This document shows, in pieces, positions 23,381 through 35,116 of a DNA stretch of 64,000 bases. The notes beneath the pieces are model-generated. The model was not told the DNA's origin. It saw nothing but the letters and a program-made list of their open reading frames with translations, and did not search any database. The stretch is from positions 310,001-374,000 of the forward strand of contig NZ_BMPE01000001.1 in the NCBI RefSeq assembly GCF_014647435.1, given 5' to 3'. How positions within the stretch are numbered: the stretch's first letter is position 1; each line of letters opens with the position of its first letter. Source of the stretch: Deinococcus radiotolerans. GTDB taxonomy: Bacteria; Deinococcota; Deinococci; Deinococcales; Deinococcaceae. The position numbers and the translations under genes were made by a program.

Positions 23381-23874
23381 TGCCGCGAATCTGGAAGTTT
23401 GGCGACAGCGTGAACACGGACGACATCCTGCCGGGCAAGTTCGCGCCGTTCATGGCCGGCGAGGACGTGTTCCAGACGTTCGCGTTCCATTACATCCGCC
23501 CCGAGTTCGCGGCGCAGGTGCAGCCCGGGGACGTCTTGATCGGCGGGCGGAACTGGGGGCTGGGCAGCAGCCGCGAGTACGCTCCGCAGGCCCTGAAGAA
23601 GTTGAGGGTGGGTGGGATTGTCGCGCCCACTTTTGCGCGCATTCACTACCGCAACCTCCTGAACCTGGGCATCCCGGCCTTCGAGTACGACCTGACGGGA
23701 GTGCTTCAGGATGGAGATGAGGTTTCACTGGACGTGCAGACGGGTGTGCTGACGTACGCGGAGGGCACGGTGCAGTTGCCGCCGCCGCCGGAGTTCCTGC
23801 GCGAGGCGCTGGCCGAGGGGAGCATCCTGGCGTTTTTCAAGAAGCACGGGCGTTTCCCGGGCGAGCCCGCCTAA
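23380..23874 (+). CDS. lysU: Homoaconitase small subunit
   Basis: A 164-residue swivelling subunit. It starts MPRIWKFGDSVNTDDILPGKF and carries the specificity loop GGRNWGLGSSREYAPQALK; the extra tail of aconitase A is absent, as expected for split enzymes. ATG at 23380 overlaps the lysT stop by one base. The length and fold match homoaconitase and isopropylmalate isomerase small subunits; context decides for lysine synthesis. Confidence 0.93.
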   Translation: MPRIWKFGDSVNTDDILPGKFAPFMAGEDVFQTFAFHYIRPEFAAQVQPGDVLIGGRNWGLGSSREYAPQALKKLRVGGIVAPTFARIHYRNLLNLGIPAFEYDLTGVLQDGDEVSLDVQTGVLTYAEGTVQLPPPPEFLREALAEGSILAFFKKHGRFPGEPA

Positions 23875-23883
23875 ACTGGGGGC

Positions 23884-24213
23884 ATGGCGACTCTTGAGAT
23901 TGATTGCCCCATCTGCGCTGAGGTGCTGGAACTGAGTGATCAGGACCGTGCGGAGTTGCAGGTGGGGGACGTGATTGTGTGTTCCTCCTGTCATTCGGAA
24001 ATGGAGGTGACCCGCAATGATGGCGGTGAGGACTTCGAGCTGGAGCTGCTGGGCGCGATGACGACCTGCCCGAACTGCGATGAGGAGTTCGAGGTGACGG
24101 CCGAGATGCTTCAGGCCGCCCCCATGACGCGCGCGCAGGACGGTGTGGAGGTGGCATTGATGACCTGCCCGCACTGCCGCGCGAAATTCGAGCTGGAGCT
24201 GGCAGACGACTGA
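23884..24213 (+). CDS. Tandem zinc-ribbon protein resembling LysW
   Basis: A 109-residue protein nine bases after lysU. It has two zinc-ribbon modules: CPIC...CSSC (residues about 8-35) and CPNC...CPHC (about 62-101). The first module reads like the N-terminal ribbon of LysW (CPIC, ELS, VGD, VCSSC, EMEV), but the protein ends in ELELADD and lacks the EDWGE tail that carries the modified glutamate. It sits directly before the cysteine-free lysW. It could be a LysW paralogue with a scaffold or metal role in the pathway; no function is established for it that I know of. Confidence 0.85.
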   Translation: MATLEIDCPICAEVLELSDQDRAELQVGDVIVCSSCHSEMEVTRNDGGEDFELELLGAMTTCPNCDEEFEVTAEMLQAAPMTRAQDGVEVALMTCPHCRAKFELELADD

Positions 24214-24278
24214 TCTGCCTAGACAATAGCAAACGATAAGATCTGTATCACTTAGCCTATCAAACGCAAGGAGTGAAT

Positions 24279-24452
24279 ATGGCTACCGTTCAATTTGAAA
24301 ACCCTGATACTGGCGCGACCATCGAACTGACCAACCCTGAACTGGGTGAACTCGTCACAGACGACGAAACTGGCGTGGAATACGAGGTCGTCTCCATCGA
24401 CCCTCCCCGCCTGGAAGCTGCCCCGCAGGAAGCGGAGGACTGGGGCGAGTAA
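24279..24452 (+). CDS. lysW: Amino-group carrier protein LysW, cysteine-free form
   Basis: A 57-residue acidic protein with AAGGAG six bases before its ATG. LysW carries alpha-aminoadipate and later intermediates on the gamma-carboxyl of its C-terminal glutamate; the required tail EDWGE is intact, and [10 protein letters not shown] and [13 protein letters not shown] align with Thermus LysW as I know it. The four zinc cysteines of that protein are all missing: the first pair is replaced by FENPDTGA and the second by DDETGVE. The gene is noticeably less GC-rich than its neighbours. It is too short for ordinary gene callers to weigh heavily but is unmistakable by its tail. Confidence 0.93.
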   Translation: MATVQFENPDTGATIELTNPELGELVTDDETGVEYEVVSIDPPRLEAAPQEAEDWGE

Positions 24453-24462
24453 AGCGGACACA

Positions 24463-24512
24463 GCGGGCGGTCAGGCCCAGGCACCCCGGTGCCGCGACGC
24501 CTGACCGCCCGC
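24463..24512 (+). terminator. Hairpin between lysW and lysX
   Basis: A perfect 14-bp outer stem (24463-24476 with 24499-24512) encloses an inner GGCACC/GGTGCC stem; CCGCTTTCCC follows, with only three T. Lying 10 bases after lysW and 23 bases before lysX, it probably acts as a partial terminator or mRNA stabiliser so that the carrier is made in excess over the ligase. Confidence 0.65.
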
Positions 24513-24535
24513 CCGCTTTCCCCCAGGAGCCCAGC

Positions 24536-25399
24536 ATGGCCGACCTCGCTGTCCTGTACGACCGCATCCGCCCCGACGAGAAGATGCTCTTCGAGGCCCT
24601 CGACGACCTCGGCGTTCCCTACGACAAGGTCTACACTCCCCAGCTGAAAGTCACCTTCGGCGAGCAGGGCCGTGCCAGCGTGCCCTGGAAGGTTGCCATC
24701 GAACGCTGCGTCAGCCAGAGCCGCGGCCACGCCGTGACCCGCGCCCTCGAAGGCTTCGGGGTGAAGGTCATCAACCCCGCGCACGTCATCGAACTGTGCG
24801 GCGACAAGCTCGCCACGAACGCCGCGCTGCACGCCCACGGGCTGCCCACCCCCCGCACAGGCGTGGCCTTCGACGGCGACACCGCCCTGACCCTCATCGA
24901 GGACATGGGCTACCCGGTCGTCCTGAAACCCACCGTGGGCTCCTGGGGCCGCATGGTCAGCCGCCTGAACGACCGCGCCGCCGCCGAGGCCGTCATCGAA
25001 CACAAGGAAGTCCTGGGTGGCCCCCAGCACGGCATCTTCTACGTGCAGGAACTCATCAACAAGCCCGGGCGTGACATCCGCGCGTTCGTGGTGGGCGGCA
25101 CCTGCATCGGCGCGATCTACCGCACCAGCGAGCACTGGATCACGAACACCGCGCGCGGCGCCAAGGCCAGCAACTGCCCCGTCACGACCGAGATCGCCGA
25201 CCTGGCCCAGAAGGCCGCCGCCGCCGTGCACGGCCAGATCGTCGCCATCGACCTCGTCGAAGACCCGGGCGCGCAGAACAAATGGGGCGGCCTGAAGATC
25301 ATCGAGATCAACCACACCATGGAGTTCAAGAACTCCGTCGCCACGACCGGCGTGAATATTCCCCGCCTGATGGGCGAGTACGCCATCAGCCTGCTGTAA
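24536..25399 (+). CDS. lysX: Alpha-aminoadipate--LysW ligase
   Basis: A 287-residue ATP-grasp ligase of the RimK/LysX group. It attaches the amino group of alpha-aminoadipate to the terminal glutamate of LysW, protecting it from cyclisation. Features include the N-terminal [23 protein letters not shown]-grasp strands [35 protein letters not shown], the substrate loop [13 protein letters not shown] and metal-site [24 protein letters not shown] precedes the ATG. The next pathway genes (lysZ, lysY, lysJ, lysK) are not in this window. Confidence 0.95.
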   Translation: MADLAVLYDRIRPDEKMLFEALDDLGVPYDKVYTPQLKVTFGEQGRASVPWKVAIERCVSQSRGHAVTRALEGFGVKVINPAHVIELCGDKLATNAALHAHGLPTPRTGVAFDGDTALTLIEDMGYPVVLKPTVGSWGRMVSRLNDRAAAEAVIEHKEVLGGPQHGIFYVQELINKPGRDIRAFVVGGTCIGAIYRTSEHWITNTARGAKASNCPVTTEIADLAQKAAAAVHGQIVAIDLVEDPGAQNKWGGLKIIEINHTMEFKNSVATTGVNIPRLMGEYAISLL

Positions 25400-25413
25400 C
25401 CCTCTGCAGCACG

Positions 25414-25440
25414 AGGCCCGGTGTTCAACGCACCGGGCCT
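25414..25440. terminator. Bidirectional terminator between lysX and the CBS/ACT gene
   Basis: Perfect 10-bp stem AGGCCCGGTG (25414-25423) and CACCGGGCCT (25431-25440), seven-base loop, between convergent genes; CCCT rather than a T tract follows. Confidence 0.7.
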
Positions 25441-25455
25441 CCCTGCATGGCGTCC

Positions 25456-26082
25456 TCAGTCGATGACTTCAATCCCGGCCGCGCGCACGCGGTCGCGCAC
25501 GTCCCGCACGCCCTCGCCACTCACGCGCATCACGAAGCGGCGCCGGCCGTTCTCACCGCCGAACGTCGCTACCGAAATGATGTTGCTGGGCAGGATCGCG
25601 TGCGTGGCCTTCTCCAGGCTGCCCGGCACATCCGGCATGTCCAGCGTCAGGCGCTGCCCGCCCTCACGCATGCCCAGGATGCCCGTGAACGCCCGCAGGA
25701 TGTCCATGGTCGTGATGATCCCGCTCAGCTGCCCCGCGTCATTCAGCACGGGCAGGCCGCCCACGTGATGCTCCTGCATCCGCAGGGCCGCGTCCTCCAT
25801 GTATTCACCCTCGGCCGCCGTGATGACGGGGCGGGCCATCATCTCATCCACCGTCAGCTTGCTCAGCAGGTAGTTCAGCTCCCACACGCTCAGGGTCGTC
25901 GCCTTGCTGGGCATGGCGTCCTTCAGGTCCTTGCGGGTCGTGATGCCCACCAGGCGCCCGTGCCCATCCAGGACTGGCAGGCGGCGGAACCCGCCCTCCT
26001 TCAGGATCTTCAGGGCGTCCATCACGGGCGTGTCGGGTGTGACCGTCACCGGGTCACGGGTCATCCAGTCGCGAACGAGCAT
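25456..26082 (-). CDS. CBS-pair and ACT domain protein (AcuB-like)
   Basis: A 208-residue cytoplasmic protein. Two CBS motifs fill about residues 1-130 ([45 protein letters not shown]) and an ACT domain follows from about 140 ([20 protein letters not shown]). CBS pairs bind adenine nucleotides and ACT domains bind amino acids, so it is likely a ligand-sensing regulator. AcuB of Bacillus has the same order and is linked to acetoin use, but no acu genes are near. Its target is unknown. Confidence 0.9.
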   Translation of the reverse strand: MLVRDWMTRDPVTVTPDTPVMDALKILKEGGFRRLPVLDGHGRLVGITTRKDLKDAMPSKATTLSVWELNYLLSKLTVDEMMARPVITAAEGEYMEDAALRMQEHHVGGLPVLNDAGQLSGIITTMDILRAFTGILGMREGGQRLTLDMPDVPGSLEKATHAILPSNIISVATFGGENGRRRFVMRVSGEGVRDVRDRVRAAGIEVID

Positions 26083-26221
26083 GCCCGTAGTGTACCCAGC
26101 CGCGTCCCACCCGCACCAGCCAAAGGGCCCATGTCACCCAGCCGCGTCCGTGACAGCGGCGTGTGAAGCCGATCAGCTACCCTTCATTCGGCTCAGAATG
26201 CCGCGTGCTACGTTGCCGAGC

Positions 26222-26710
<489 letters not shown>

Positions 26711-26718
26711 CACCTCAC

Positions 26719-26763
26719 CGCGCTGGCTGCACTCCTGGCTCCCAGGACAGCCGGCGCGTTTCA
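26719..26763 (+). terminator. Hairpin between the two OmpH-like genes
   Basis: Eleven-base arms (26719-26729 and 26748-26758) pair with one GU wobble, enclosing a smaller CCTGG/CCAGG stem, then GTTTCAG. It may end or attenuate the first transcript. Confidence 0.6.
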
Positions 26764-26780
26764 GTCAAGGAGGTTCAAAC

Positions 26781-27248
26781 GTGAACCGATTGCTCGTCCT
26801 GATGCCCCTGGCGCTGCTCACCACCGTGCCACACGCCCAGCAGAGTAAGAACCGCGTCGGCGTGGTGAACGTCCAGAACGTCATCAAGAATATGACTGGC
26901 AGCAAGACCTACCTGGACATCAGCAACAAGTCCAGCACCGACCTGAAAGCCCGTCAGGTCACCCTTCAGACCCTGGCGACAAAAGCCGCCAAGGGTGCCG
27001 CTGCCGACAAGGCTGCCCTAACTAAAGCGCAGCAGGAGTATGCCAAAGCCCGCGACTCCTACATCAGCCAGATCGACGCGGCGTTCAAGCCCCTGGCCAC
27101 CAAGGTTAATGCCGCCGTTGCCAAAGTGGCCAAAACGAACGGGTACAGCATTGTGCTGGATGCAAACGTCGCTAACGCCACCAATCTGATTGTGCACGCC
27201 AACTCGGCCGTTGACCTCACTCAGGCTGTCTTGAAAGAAGTGAAATAG
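26781..27248 (+). CDS. OmpH/Skp family periplasmic protein, copy 2
   Basis: A 155-residue exported protein with a signal peptide (residues 1-19, ending PHAQ), the opening strand NRVGVVNVQNVIKNMTG, a central helical hairpin rich in lysine and alanine, and the closing strand SIVLDANVANATNLIVHANSAVDLTQAV. GTG start with AAGGAGG eight bases upstream. It is the divergent twin of the gene before it; both end with the same ...DLT..V..VK pattern. Likely an envelope chaperone. Confidence 0.92.
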   Translation: MNRLLVLMPLALLTTVPHAQQSKNRVGVVNVQNVIKNMTGSKTYLDISNKSSTDLKARQVTLQTLATKAAKGAAADKAALTKAQQEYAKARDSYISQIDAAFKPLATKVNAAVAKVAKTNGYSIVLDANVANATNLIVHANSAVDLTQAVLKEVK

Positions 27249-27309
27249 CCTTCGACTATTGAAGGTAATGTCCAGGACTCTTGGCTGTCAGGGGAAACAG
27301 AAGGAAAGA

Positions 27310-27350
27310 GGTGGAAGGGCCAGATTCGTTGGCCCCTCCACCTTCTTCAT
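27310..27350. terminator. Terminator after the OmpH pair
   Basis: Thirteen-base arms (27310-27322 and 27330-27342) with a single mismatch, seven-base loop, followed by TTCTTC. Located between convergent genes. Confidence 0.75.
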
Positions 27351-27393
27351 TTACCGTCGATTGCGTGGATGAAAAACTCCGAGTCACTCTCGC

Positions 27394-27885
27394 TCAGAGG
27401 TTGACGGTCTCGTTCTTCCCCTGATGCGCTTCCTCACCCTTCACAAGTCCCTTGGCCAGCGCAATCAGGCTGCGGACTTTCCCCTCGCTCTCCCAGTACT
27501 CGGCGCCGTTGGCGGAGATGCGGATCAGCTGAATGTTCGGGTCTTCCTTTCCTTCGGGGAAGTACGCCTTGTACATGTCGCTCCACAGTTCATCCAGCTT
27601 GGCGCGGTCCTCAACCAGTTCCGCCGTGCCGTTCACGCTGACGTACACCCCCTTATCCGGGCGGGCGTAACTGACGTTCACCTGCGGGTGGCTGTGCATG
27701 GCCTTCACCTGTGCGGTGTCCTTGCCACCAATGAACCAGATGTCCCCGTCGAATTCGACGTCCTGCGTGGTCATCGGGTGCGAGTGAAGGTGGCCTTCCG
27801 CAGTCTGGACGGTCAGCATGGCGAATTTCACGCCGTGGATCAGTTTCGCCAGTTCCTTGATGCCTTCGCTGCTGTTCTGCGTCAT
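27394..27885 (-). CDS. Pyridoxamine 5'-phosphate oxidase-fold protein (general stress protein 26 type)
   Basis: A 163-residue flavin-reductase-like split barrel. LIHGVKFAMLTVQTAEGHLHSHPMT and GDIWFIGGKDTAQVKAMHSHPQVNVSYA are typical of the stress-protein 26 family, as are YVSVNGTAELV and the terminal WESEGKVRSLIALAKGLVKGE. Members bind FMN or F420-like cofactors; activity is uncertain. The family is often stress-induced in bacilli. The gene is single and flanked by terminators. Confidence 0.92.
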   Translation of the reverse strand: MTQNSSEGIKELAKLIHGVKFAMLTVQTAEGHLHSHPMTTQDVEFDGDIWFIGGKDTAQVKAMHSHPQVNVSYARPDKGVYVSVNGTAELVEDRAKLDELWSDMYKAYFPEGKEDPNIQLIRISANGAEYWESEGKVRSLIALAKGLVKGEEAHQGKNETVNL

Positions 27886-28165
27886 GCCCGGAGGGTTGCA
27901 CAGCCCTGGTAAAGGGAATTGAGTCGGTCCGCACTGAATGAAGGCTCCAACAACTCAGCCTAAACAGACCGAACTGTCCGCTTTGATGTGATTTCCCCTC
28001 ACGCCCAGCCTTGAAGGAGCGGTTGTAGGATGCCGTCACCTGATGTGGTCGTTTCAATATGGTGATAGCAGTCCATGCCATGAGTTCCCGCACGCACCTG
28101 CCCGTGCGGCGAGCGATGGTCTGACAGTCCACCTGCGCCGATGACCCATCTGGACGAATGGGAGG
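27886..28165. other. Intergenic region, no gene seen
   Basis: About 280 bases, moderately AT-rich near 27950-28080, with no supported frame. It holds the promoter of the PNPOx-like gene at its left end. Confidence 0.4.
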
Positions 28166-28858
28166 TCAGGGGGCAGGAACGGGAGGGTCCATCAGGCGGT
28201 GCATGAGCCGGTCGGAGGCGCCCGCGAACAGGAACGTGTTGGTCGGCACGCTCAGGGTGCCGGACGGCAGGTACGCGCCCCACCGTGCGTCGAGCGGGAC
28301 GGCGTCCGGCAGACCCACGGCGCGCTGCAGGGCATTCTGGTAGGTGCCGCAGTCGAACGCGTTCAGTGTGCCGTTCAGCAGGTACGGCGCGGCCCAGAGC
28401 CGCTGCACTTCGCGGCGCAGGGCCGGGATCTGCTCCGGGCGGACGCCGGTCGTCACGACCAGCGCCAGATCACGCCGGAGCAGGCTGGTCAGGGGACGTT
28501 CCGTTGCGCCGCGCCCGAACCAGCCGGGCTCCTCGGCCACGGTGTCTTCGCTGATCTTGCGGGTCAGGTGGCGGCAGGGGCCCCAGAGGGCCGCGGCAAA
28601 CTCGCACGCGACCAACACACTGCCGACGGGTGCCTGCCGCAGCGCCTCGGCAAGAGGTCGCACGCGGCTGGCAGGGAGTTCGGAGCGGTCCAGCAGATCC
28701 TGCGTGGACCAGCCCTGTTCGGGTACTAAGCGCAGAGAGGTGAGGGACGGCCCTGACGGGGCGGGCAGGCAGGAGCTGAGCAGTGTGATGAGGACCGCGC
28801 CCAGCAGCGGCCCCTTCAGTCGCGCGGTCAGCTGCGTGGCAGACACGAGGCGCTTCAC
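28166..28858 (-). CDS. Lipoprotein, possibly permuted papain-like
   Basis: A 230-residue exported protein with a lipobox LLSSC near residue 24, so lipid-anchored. Core segments are VGSVLVACE, GPCRHLTRKI, RRDLALVVTTG, and a cysteine in NAFDCGTYQNALQRAVGLP near the C-terminus. A histidine followed much later by a cysteine helix is the order seen in permuted papain-like (YiiX/NlpC-related) proteins, but this is an inference. The start GTG at 28858 lies one base after the CLC stop (TGACGTG), so it is the second gene of that transcript. Confidence 0.65.
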   Translation of the reverse strand: MKRLVSATQLTARLKGPLLGAVLITLLSSCLPAPSGPSLTSLRLVPEQGWSTQDLLDRSELPASRVRPLAEALRQAPVGSVLVACEFAAALWGPCRHLTRKISEDTVAEEPGWFGRGATERPLTSLLRRDLALVVTTGVRPEQIPALRREVQRLWAAPYLLNGTLNAFDCGTYQNALQRAVGLPDAVPLDARWGAYLPSGTLSVPTNTFLFAGASDRLMHRLMDPPVPAP

Positions 28859-28859
28859 G

Positions 28860-30506
<1,647 letters not shown>

Positions 30507-30696
30507 TGCCGCCCATGCTAGAGCAGTTCCGCCCTGAGTGCCATACGCGCCAGTGGCCCACAGCGCAGGATTTTTGGTCCTGCTCGCCCGTGCAGGCGGC
30601 TCGTTGCGCGTCCCGCGTGGATCCGGCGCTTGCCCCGGCCGCGCGCTGCTGTGAACCCTGACCACACATGAAGGGCATTTAAAGTTCCGGGCGCTC

Positions 30697-30724
30697 TTCA
30701 CAATCTGCGTGTGGCGCGTAAGAT
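30697..30724 (+). promoter_or_regulatory. Candidate sigma-70 type promoter of sodA
   Basis: TTCACA at 30697-30702 (five of six matches to TTGACA) and TAAGAT at 30719-30724 (four of six to TATAAT) are separated by 16 bases, about 75 bases before the sodA start, in a locally AT-richer patch. Confidence 0.5.
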
Positions 30725-30799
30725 ACGGGGCGGTTACCCGGAGTGGGGTCGCGGCGTGGTGCCGCGCGCACCCACTTCCATCCAGAAAGGAGCTTCACC

Positions 30800-31423
30800 A
30801 TGGCCTACGAACTGCCCCAGCTGCCCTACGCCTACGACGCCCTCGAGCCTCACATTGACGCCCGCACCATGGAAATTCACCACACCAAGCACCACCAGAC
30901 CTACGTGGACAACGCCAACAAGGCCCTGGAAGGCACCGAGTTCGCGGATATGCCCGTCGAGGACCTGATCCAGAAACTCGATCAGGTGCCCGCGGACAAG
31001 AAGAACGCGCTGCGCAACAACGCGGGCGGGCACGCCAACCACAGCCTGTTCTGGCAGGTCATGGGTCCCCAGGGCAGCGGGCAGCCCAGCGGTGAACTGG
31101 CCGACGCGATCAACGCGGCGTTCGGGTCCTTCGACGCGTTCAAGGAGAAGTTCGAGGACGCCGCCAAGACCCGCTTCGGCAGCGGCTGGGCGTGGCTGGT
31201 CGTGAAGGACGGTCAGCTGGCCGTCGTGAGCACCGCCAACCAGGACAACCCCCTGATGGGCGAGGGCGTGGCGGGCGTGAGCGGCACGCCGATCCTGGGC
31301 GTGGACGTGTGGGAGCACGCGTACTACCTGAACTACCAGAACAAGCGTCCCGATTACCTCAAGGCGTTCTGGAACGTCGTGAACTGGGGCGAGGTCGCGC
31401 GCCGCTACGCCGCCGCGAAGTAA
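30800..31423 (+). CDS. sodA: Superoxide dismutase, Mn type
   Basis: A 207-residue enzyme that turns superoxide into oxygen and hydrogen peroxide in the cytoplasm. Metal ligands are in EIHHTKHH (His27), GHANHSLFW, and DVWEHAYY (Asp and His). AGGGAG-like GAAAGGAG lies seven bases before ATG at 30800. MnSOD is a major antioxidant enzyme in Deinococcus. A strong terminator follows. Confidence 0.97.
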   Translation: MAYELPQLPYAYDALEPHIDARTMEIHHTKHHQTYVDNANKALEGTEFADMPVEDLIQKLDQVPADKKNALRNNAGGHANHSLFWQVMGPQGSGQPSGELADAINAAFGSFDAFKEKFEDAAKTRFGSGWAWLVVKDGQLAVVSTANQDNPLMGEGVAGVSGTPILGVDVWEHAYYLNYQNKRPDYLKAFWNVVNWGEVARRYAAAK

Positions 31424-31434
31424 ACGTCTCAAAC

Positions 31435-31470
31435 GAAGCGCGCCCCATCACCGGGGCGCGCTTCACTGTC
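31435..31470. terminator. Terminator between sodA and asnS
   Basis: Perfect 12-bp stem (31435-31446 with 31453-31464), six-base loop, then ACTGTC; convergent genes on both sides. Confidence 0.75.
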
Positions 31471-31476
31471 GGTCGC

Positions 31477-32820
<1,344 letters not shown>

Positions 32821-32894
32821 CGCGGCTCAGTATAGGCAGCGCGGGCGCCGGAGGTCAGGACGGACGCAGCCCGGCGGTCCCGTACACTGGCCCG

Positions 32895-34175
32895 GTGGGT
32901 CAACCGCTTCTGGAATTCGGCATCCTTGTGGCACTGCTGATCGTCAATGGATTTTTCTCCGGCTCTGAACTGGGGGTGGTGTCGGCCCGCCGCTCCCGGC
33001 TTCAGGCGCAGGCGAATGCCGGGAACCGCGGCGCGCGGCGCGCCGTGGAACTCTCCGAGAACCCGGGCGCCTTCCTGGCCACCGTGCAGATCGGCATCAC
33101 CTTGATCGGTACCGTCAGCGCCGTGTTCGCCGGCGGCAGCCTCACCCGGTACCTGGAAGCGGCCCTGCGGCCACTGCTGGGCGAGCTGGCGGGCAGCGCC
33201 GCCTCGGTGGGCGTGGTACTAATGGTGACGTTCCTGTCCCTGGTGCTGGGTGAACTGGCGCCGAAGAACATCGCGCTGCGCAATCCGGAAGCGCTGGCTA
33301 TGCGGGTCGCGCCGTTCTTCGCGGGCCTGGCCCGCGTGGCCAAACCCATCGTGTGGCTGCTGGAAGTCACCACGCGCGGTCTGCTGCGCCTGCTGGGCAT
33401 GCGGGGCGAGGTGCAGGAGCAGATCACCGAGGAGGACGTCAAGGCGCTGGTCCTTCAGGCCTCGGAGAGCGGCAGCCTGGAAGCTGGGGAACGTGAGCGA
33501 ATTGATCATGTGCTGCGCTTCAATGACCGCCGCGCACGCGACCTGATGACGCCCCGCGCGGACGCGGTGACGCTGCGCGCCGACCTGCCGCTCCCGGACC
33601 TGATCGAGTGCGTGCTCGCCAACCCCCACGACCGGTACCCGGTGACGGACGCGACCGGCGAGGTGATCGGGCAGCTGGGCGTCGTGGATGTCCTGCGCGC
33701 CTCACATGAACAGGGGAGCCTGCGGGATGAGGTGCAGCCGGTCGTGTTTGTGCCGGAAACCGCGTGGGCGGAGGACGTCTTGGCCCGACTGGCCGGAGAG
33801 GCCGGACAGCGGCTGGCGATCGTCGTGGATGAGTACGGGGTGTTCACCGGCCTGCTCACGACGTCGGATCTGCTGACGGAACTGGCCGGTATGAACACCG
33901 CGCCTGATGAGGAGCAGCTGGTGGTCCGGGCTGACGGGAGTTTCCTCGCGGACGGTGGGATGCCCATGCATGACCTGCGCGTGCACCTGCCGCTGCCCCT
34001 GCTGCCGCGTGAGGATTTCAGCACGCTGGCCGGGTACGTCCTTGAGGCGATGGGTGAGTTCCCGGCCGTGGGTTCGCGCCTGACAGTGCAGGGCTGGGAG
34101 ATTGAGGTGCTGGATCTGGACGGCCCGCGCATCGACCGCGTGTTGATCGTTCCCCCGAATGCTTCTGGTGAATAG
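32895..34175 (+). CDS. CNNM/CorC-type membrane protein (hemolysin family)
   Basis: A 426-residue protein: an N-terminal DUF21 membrane domain (residues about 1-190; VNGFFSGSELGVVSARRSRL, LVLGELAPKNIALRNPE), a CBS pair (about 205-335; MTPRADAVTLRADLPLPDLI; VDEYGVFTGLLTTSDLL) and a C-terminal CorC_HlyC domain (about 345-420). Relatives are implicated in magnesium or cobalt efflux; old hemolysin names are misleading. GTG start at 32895. A 16-bp inverted repeat follows the gene. Confidence 0.94.
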   Translation: MGQPLLEFGILVALLIVNGFFSGSELGVVSARRSRLQAQANAGNRGARRAVELSENPGAFLATVQIGITLIGTVSAVFAGGSLTRYLEAALRPLLGELAGSAASVGVVLMVTFLSLVLGELAPKNIALRNPEALAMRVAPFFAGLARVAKPIVWLLEVTTRGLLRLLGMRGEVQEQITEEDVKALVLQASESGSLEAGERERIDHVLRFNDRRARDLMTPRADAVTLRADLPLPDLIECVLANPHDRYPVTDATGEVIGQLGVVDVLRASHEQGSLRDEVQPVVFVPETAWAEDVLARLAGEAGQRLAIVVDEYGVFTGLLTTSDLLTELAGMNTAPDEEQLVVRADGSFLADGGMPMHDLRVHLPLPLLPREDFSTLAGYVLEAMGEFPAVGSRLTVQGWEIEVLDLDGPRIDRVLIVPPNASGE

Positions 34176-34189
34176 CGACAGAGTCCACA

Positions 34190-34238
34190 CCACCTGCTGA
34201 TCGGGAAGTGTGCAGACCGTGGCCCGATCAGCAGGTGG
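34190..34238 (+). terminator. Long hairpin after the CNNM gene
   Basis: A perfect 16-bp stem (34190-34205 with 34223-34238) around a 17-base loop, 14 bases after the stop codon. No T tract follows, so it may act as an mRNA end or in both directions. Confidence 0.65.
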
Positions 34239-34304
34239 GGAGGAACGCCGCCCGGGCCGAGCCCAAGCCGAATAAGAGCAAATTGAGTAGAGAGGACAAT
34301 AAAA

Positions 34305-34337
34305 TCACGAACTGCTAAAATCGTGAAACTATTCACT
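34305..34337 (+). repeat. Composite AT-rich repeat, copy A
   Basis: TCACGA (34305-34310), ten bases, TCGTGA (34321-34326), seven bases, CACT (34334-34337). The right half is GTGA-N6-TCAC, like the core of CRP/FNR-family sites. It lies in an AT-rich gap between convergent genes (CNNM and tpiA), beyond the tpiA hairpin. Same plan as copies at 44251, 45947 and 61695. Confidence 0.75.
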
Positions 34338-34353
34338 TGTATATGTGGAAGGA

Positions 34354-34376
34354 TGGCCCTCCGTCATGAAGGGCCA
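34354..34376 (-). terminator. tpiA terminator hairpin
   Basis: TGGCCCT (34354-34360) pairs with AGGGCCA (34370-34376) around a nine-base loop, nine bases past the tpiA stop on the minus strand; TCCTTCC follows rather than a T run. Confidence 0.6.
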
Positions 34377-34384
34377 GGGGCTAC

Positions 34385-35116
34385 TTACTTCAGAGCGTCA
34401 TTCATGCCCAGCACGTCCGCGACCTTCAGGCTCGCGCCGCCCACCAGAGCACCGTTCACATTCGGTTTTGCGCAGATGCTGGCAATGTTGTCCGGCTTCA
34501 CGCTGCCGCCGTACAGCACGCGGATGTCCGCCGCAGCGCTCCCGTACCGTTCCTCCAGCGCACCGCGGATCGCGGCGGCCAGCTCCTCAGCGTCCTCGGC
34601 TGTGGCGGTCTTGCCCGTGCCGATCGCCCAGACCGGCTCGTAGGCGATAACCACGTCCGTGCCCACGCCTTCTAGGCTGCCCGCCAGCTGCGCCAGCGTG
34701 AACGGCACGTGCTCATCGGCCTCGCGCACGTCGAGCTTCTCGCCCACGCACACGATGGGGGTCAGGCCGTTCGCCTGCGCCTGGCGGGCCTTGGCGGCCA
34801 CGACCGCGTCCGTCTCGGCGTGGTAGTCGCGGCGTTCGCTGTGGCCCACGACGGCGTACGTCGCGCCGACGTCCTTGAGCATCGCGGCGCTGATCTCGCC
34901 GGTGTACGCGCCGGATTCGTGCGCGGACACGTCCTGCCCGCCGAAGCCCACGCCGGCCGGGAGGTTCGCGGCCAGCGCGCTGAGCGTCACAGCGGGGGCC
35001 ATGACGGCCAGTTCCGCCTCGCCTGCCGTGAGTTTCTCCCCGAGTTCCTGCGCCCAGGCGCGGGCCTCGGTGGGGGTCTTGTTCATCTTCCAGTTCAGTG
35101 CCAGCAGGTTCTTCAT
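34385..35116 (-). CDS. tpiA: Triosephosphate isomerase
   Basis: A 243-residue TIM-barrel enzyme interconverting dihydroxyacetone phosphate and glyceraldehyde 3-phosphate. Lysine in LNWKMNK, the histidine of VVGHSERR, the catalytic glutamate in [12 protein letters not shown] and the phosphate loop YGGSVKPDN are all present. ATG at 35116 overlaps the stop of the upstream GNAT gene (ATGA). Genes gap, pgk, GNAT and tpiA run in order on this strand. Confidence 0.97.
   Translation of the reverse strand: MKNLLALNWKMNKTPTEARAWAQELGEKLTAGEAELAVMAPAVTLSALAANLPAGVGFGGQDVSAHESGAYTGEISAAMLKDVGATYAVVGHSERRDYHAETDAVVAAKARQAQANGLTPIVCVGEKLDVREADEHVPFTLAQLAGSLEGVGTDVVIAYEPVWAIGTGKTATAEDAEELAAAIRGALEERYGSAAADIRVLYGGSVKPDNIASICAKPNVNGALVGGASLKVADVLGMNDALK

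Noticed and set aside
24220..24248. Possible extra promoter before lysW
   Set aside because: The gap is AT-rich (TAGACA, TAAGAT) but no pair of hexamers has acceptable spacing; left as a suspicion only.
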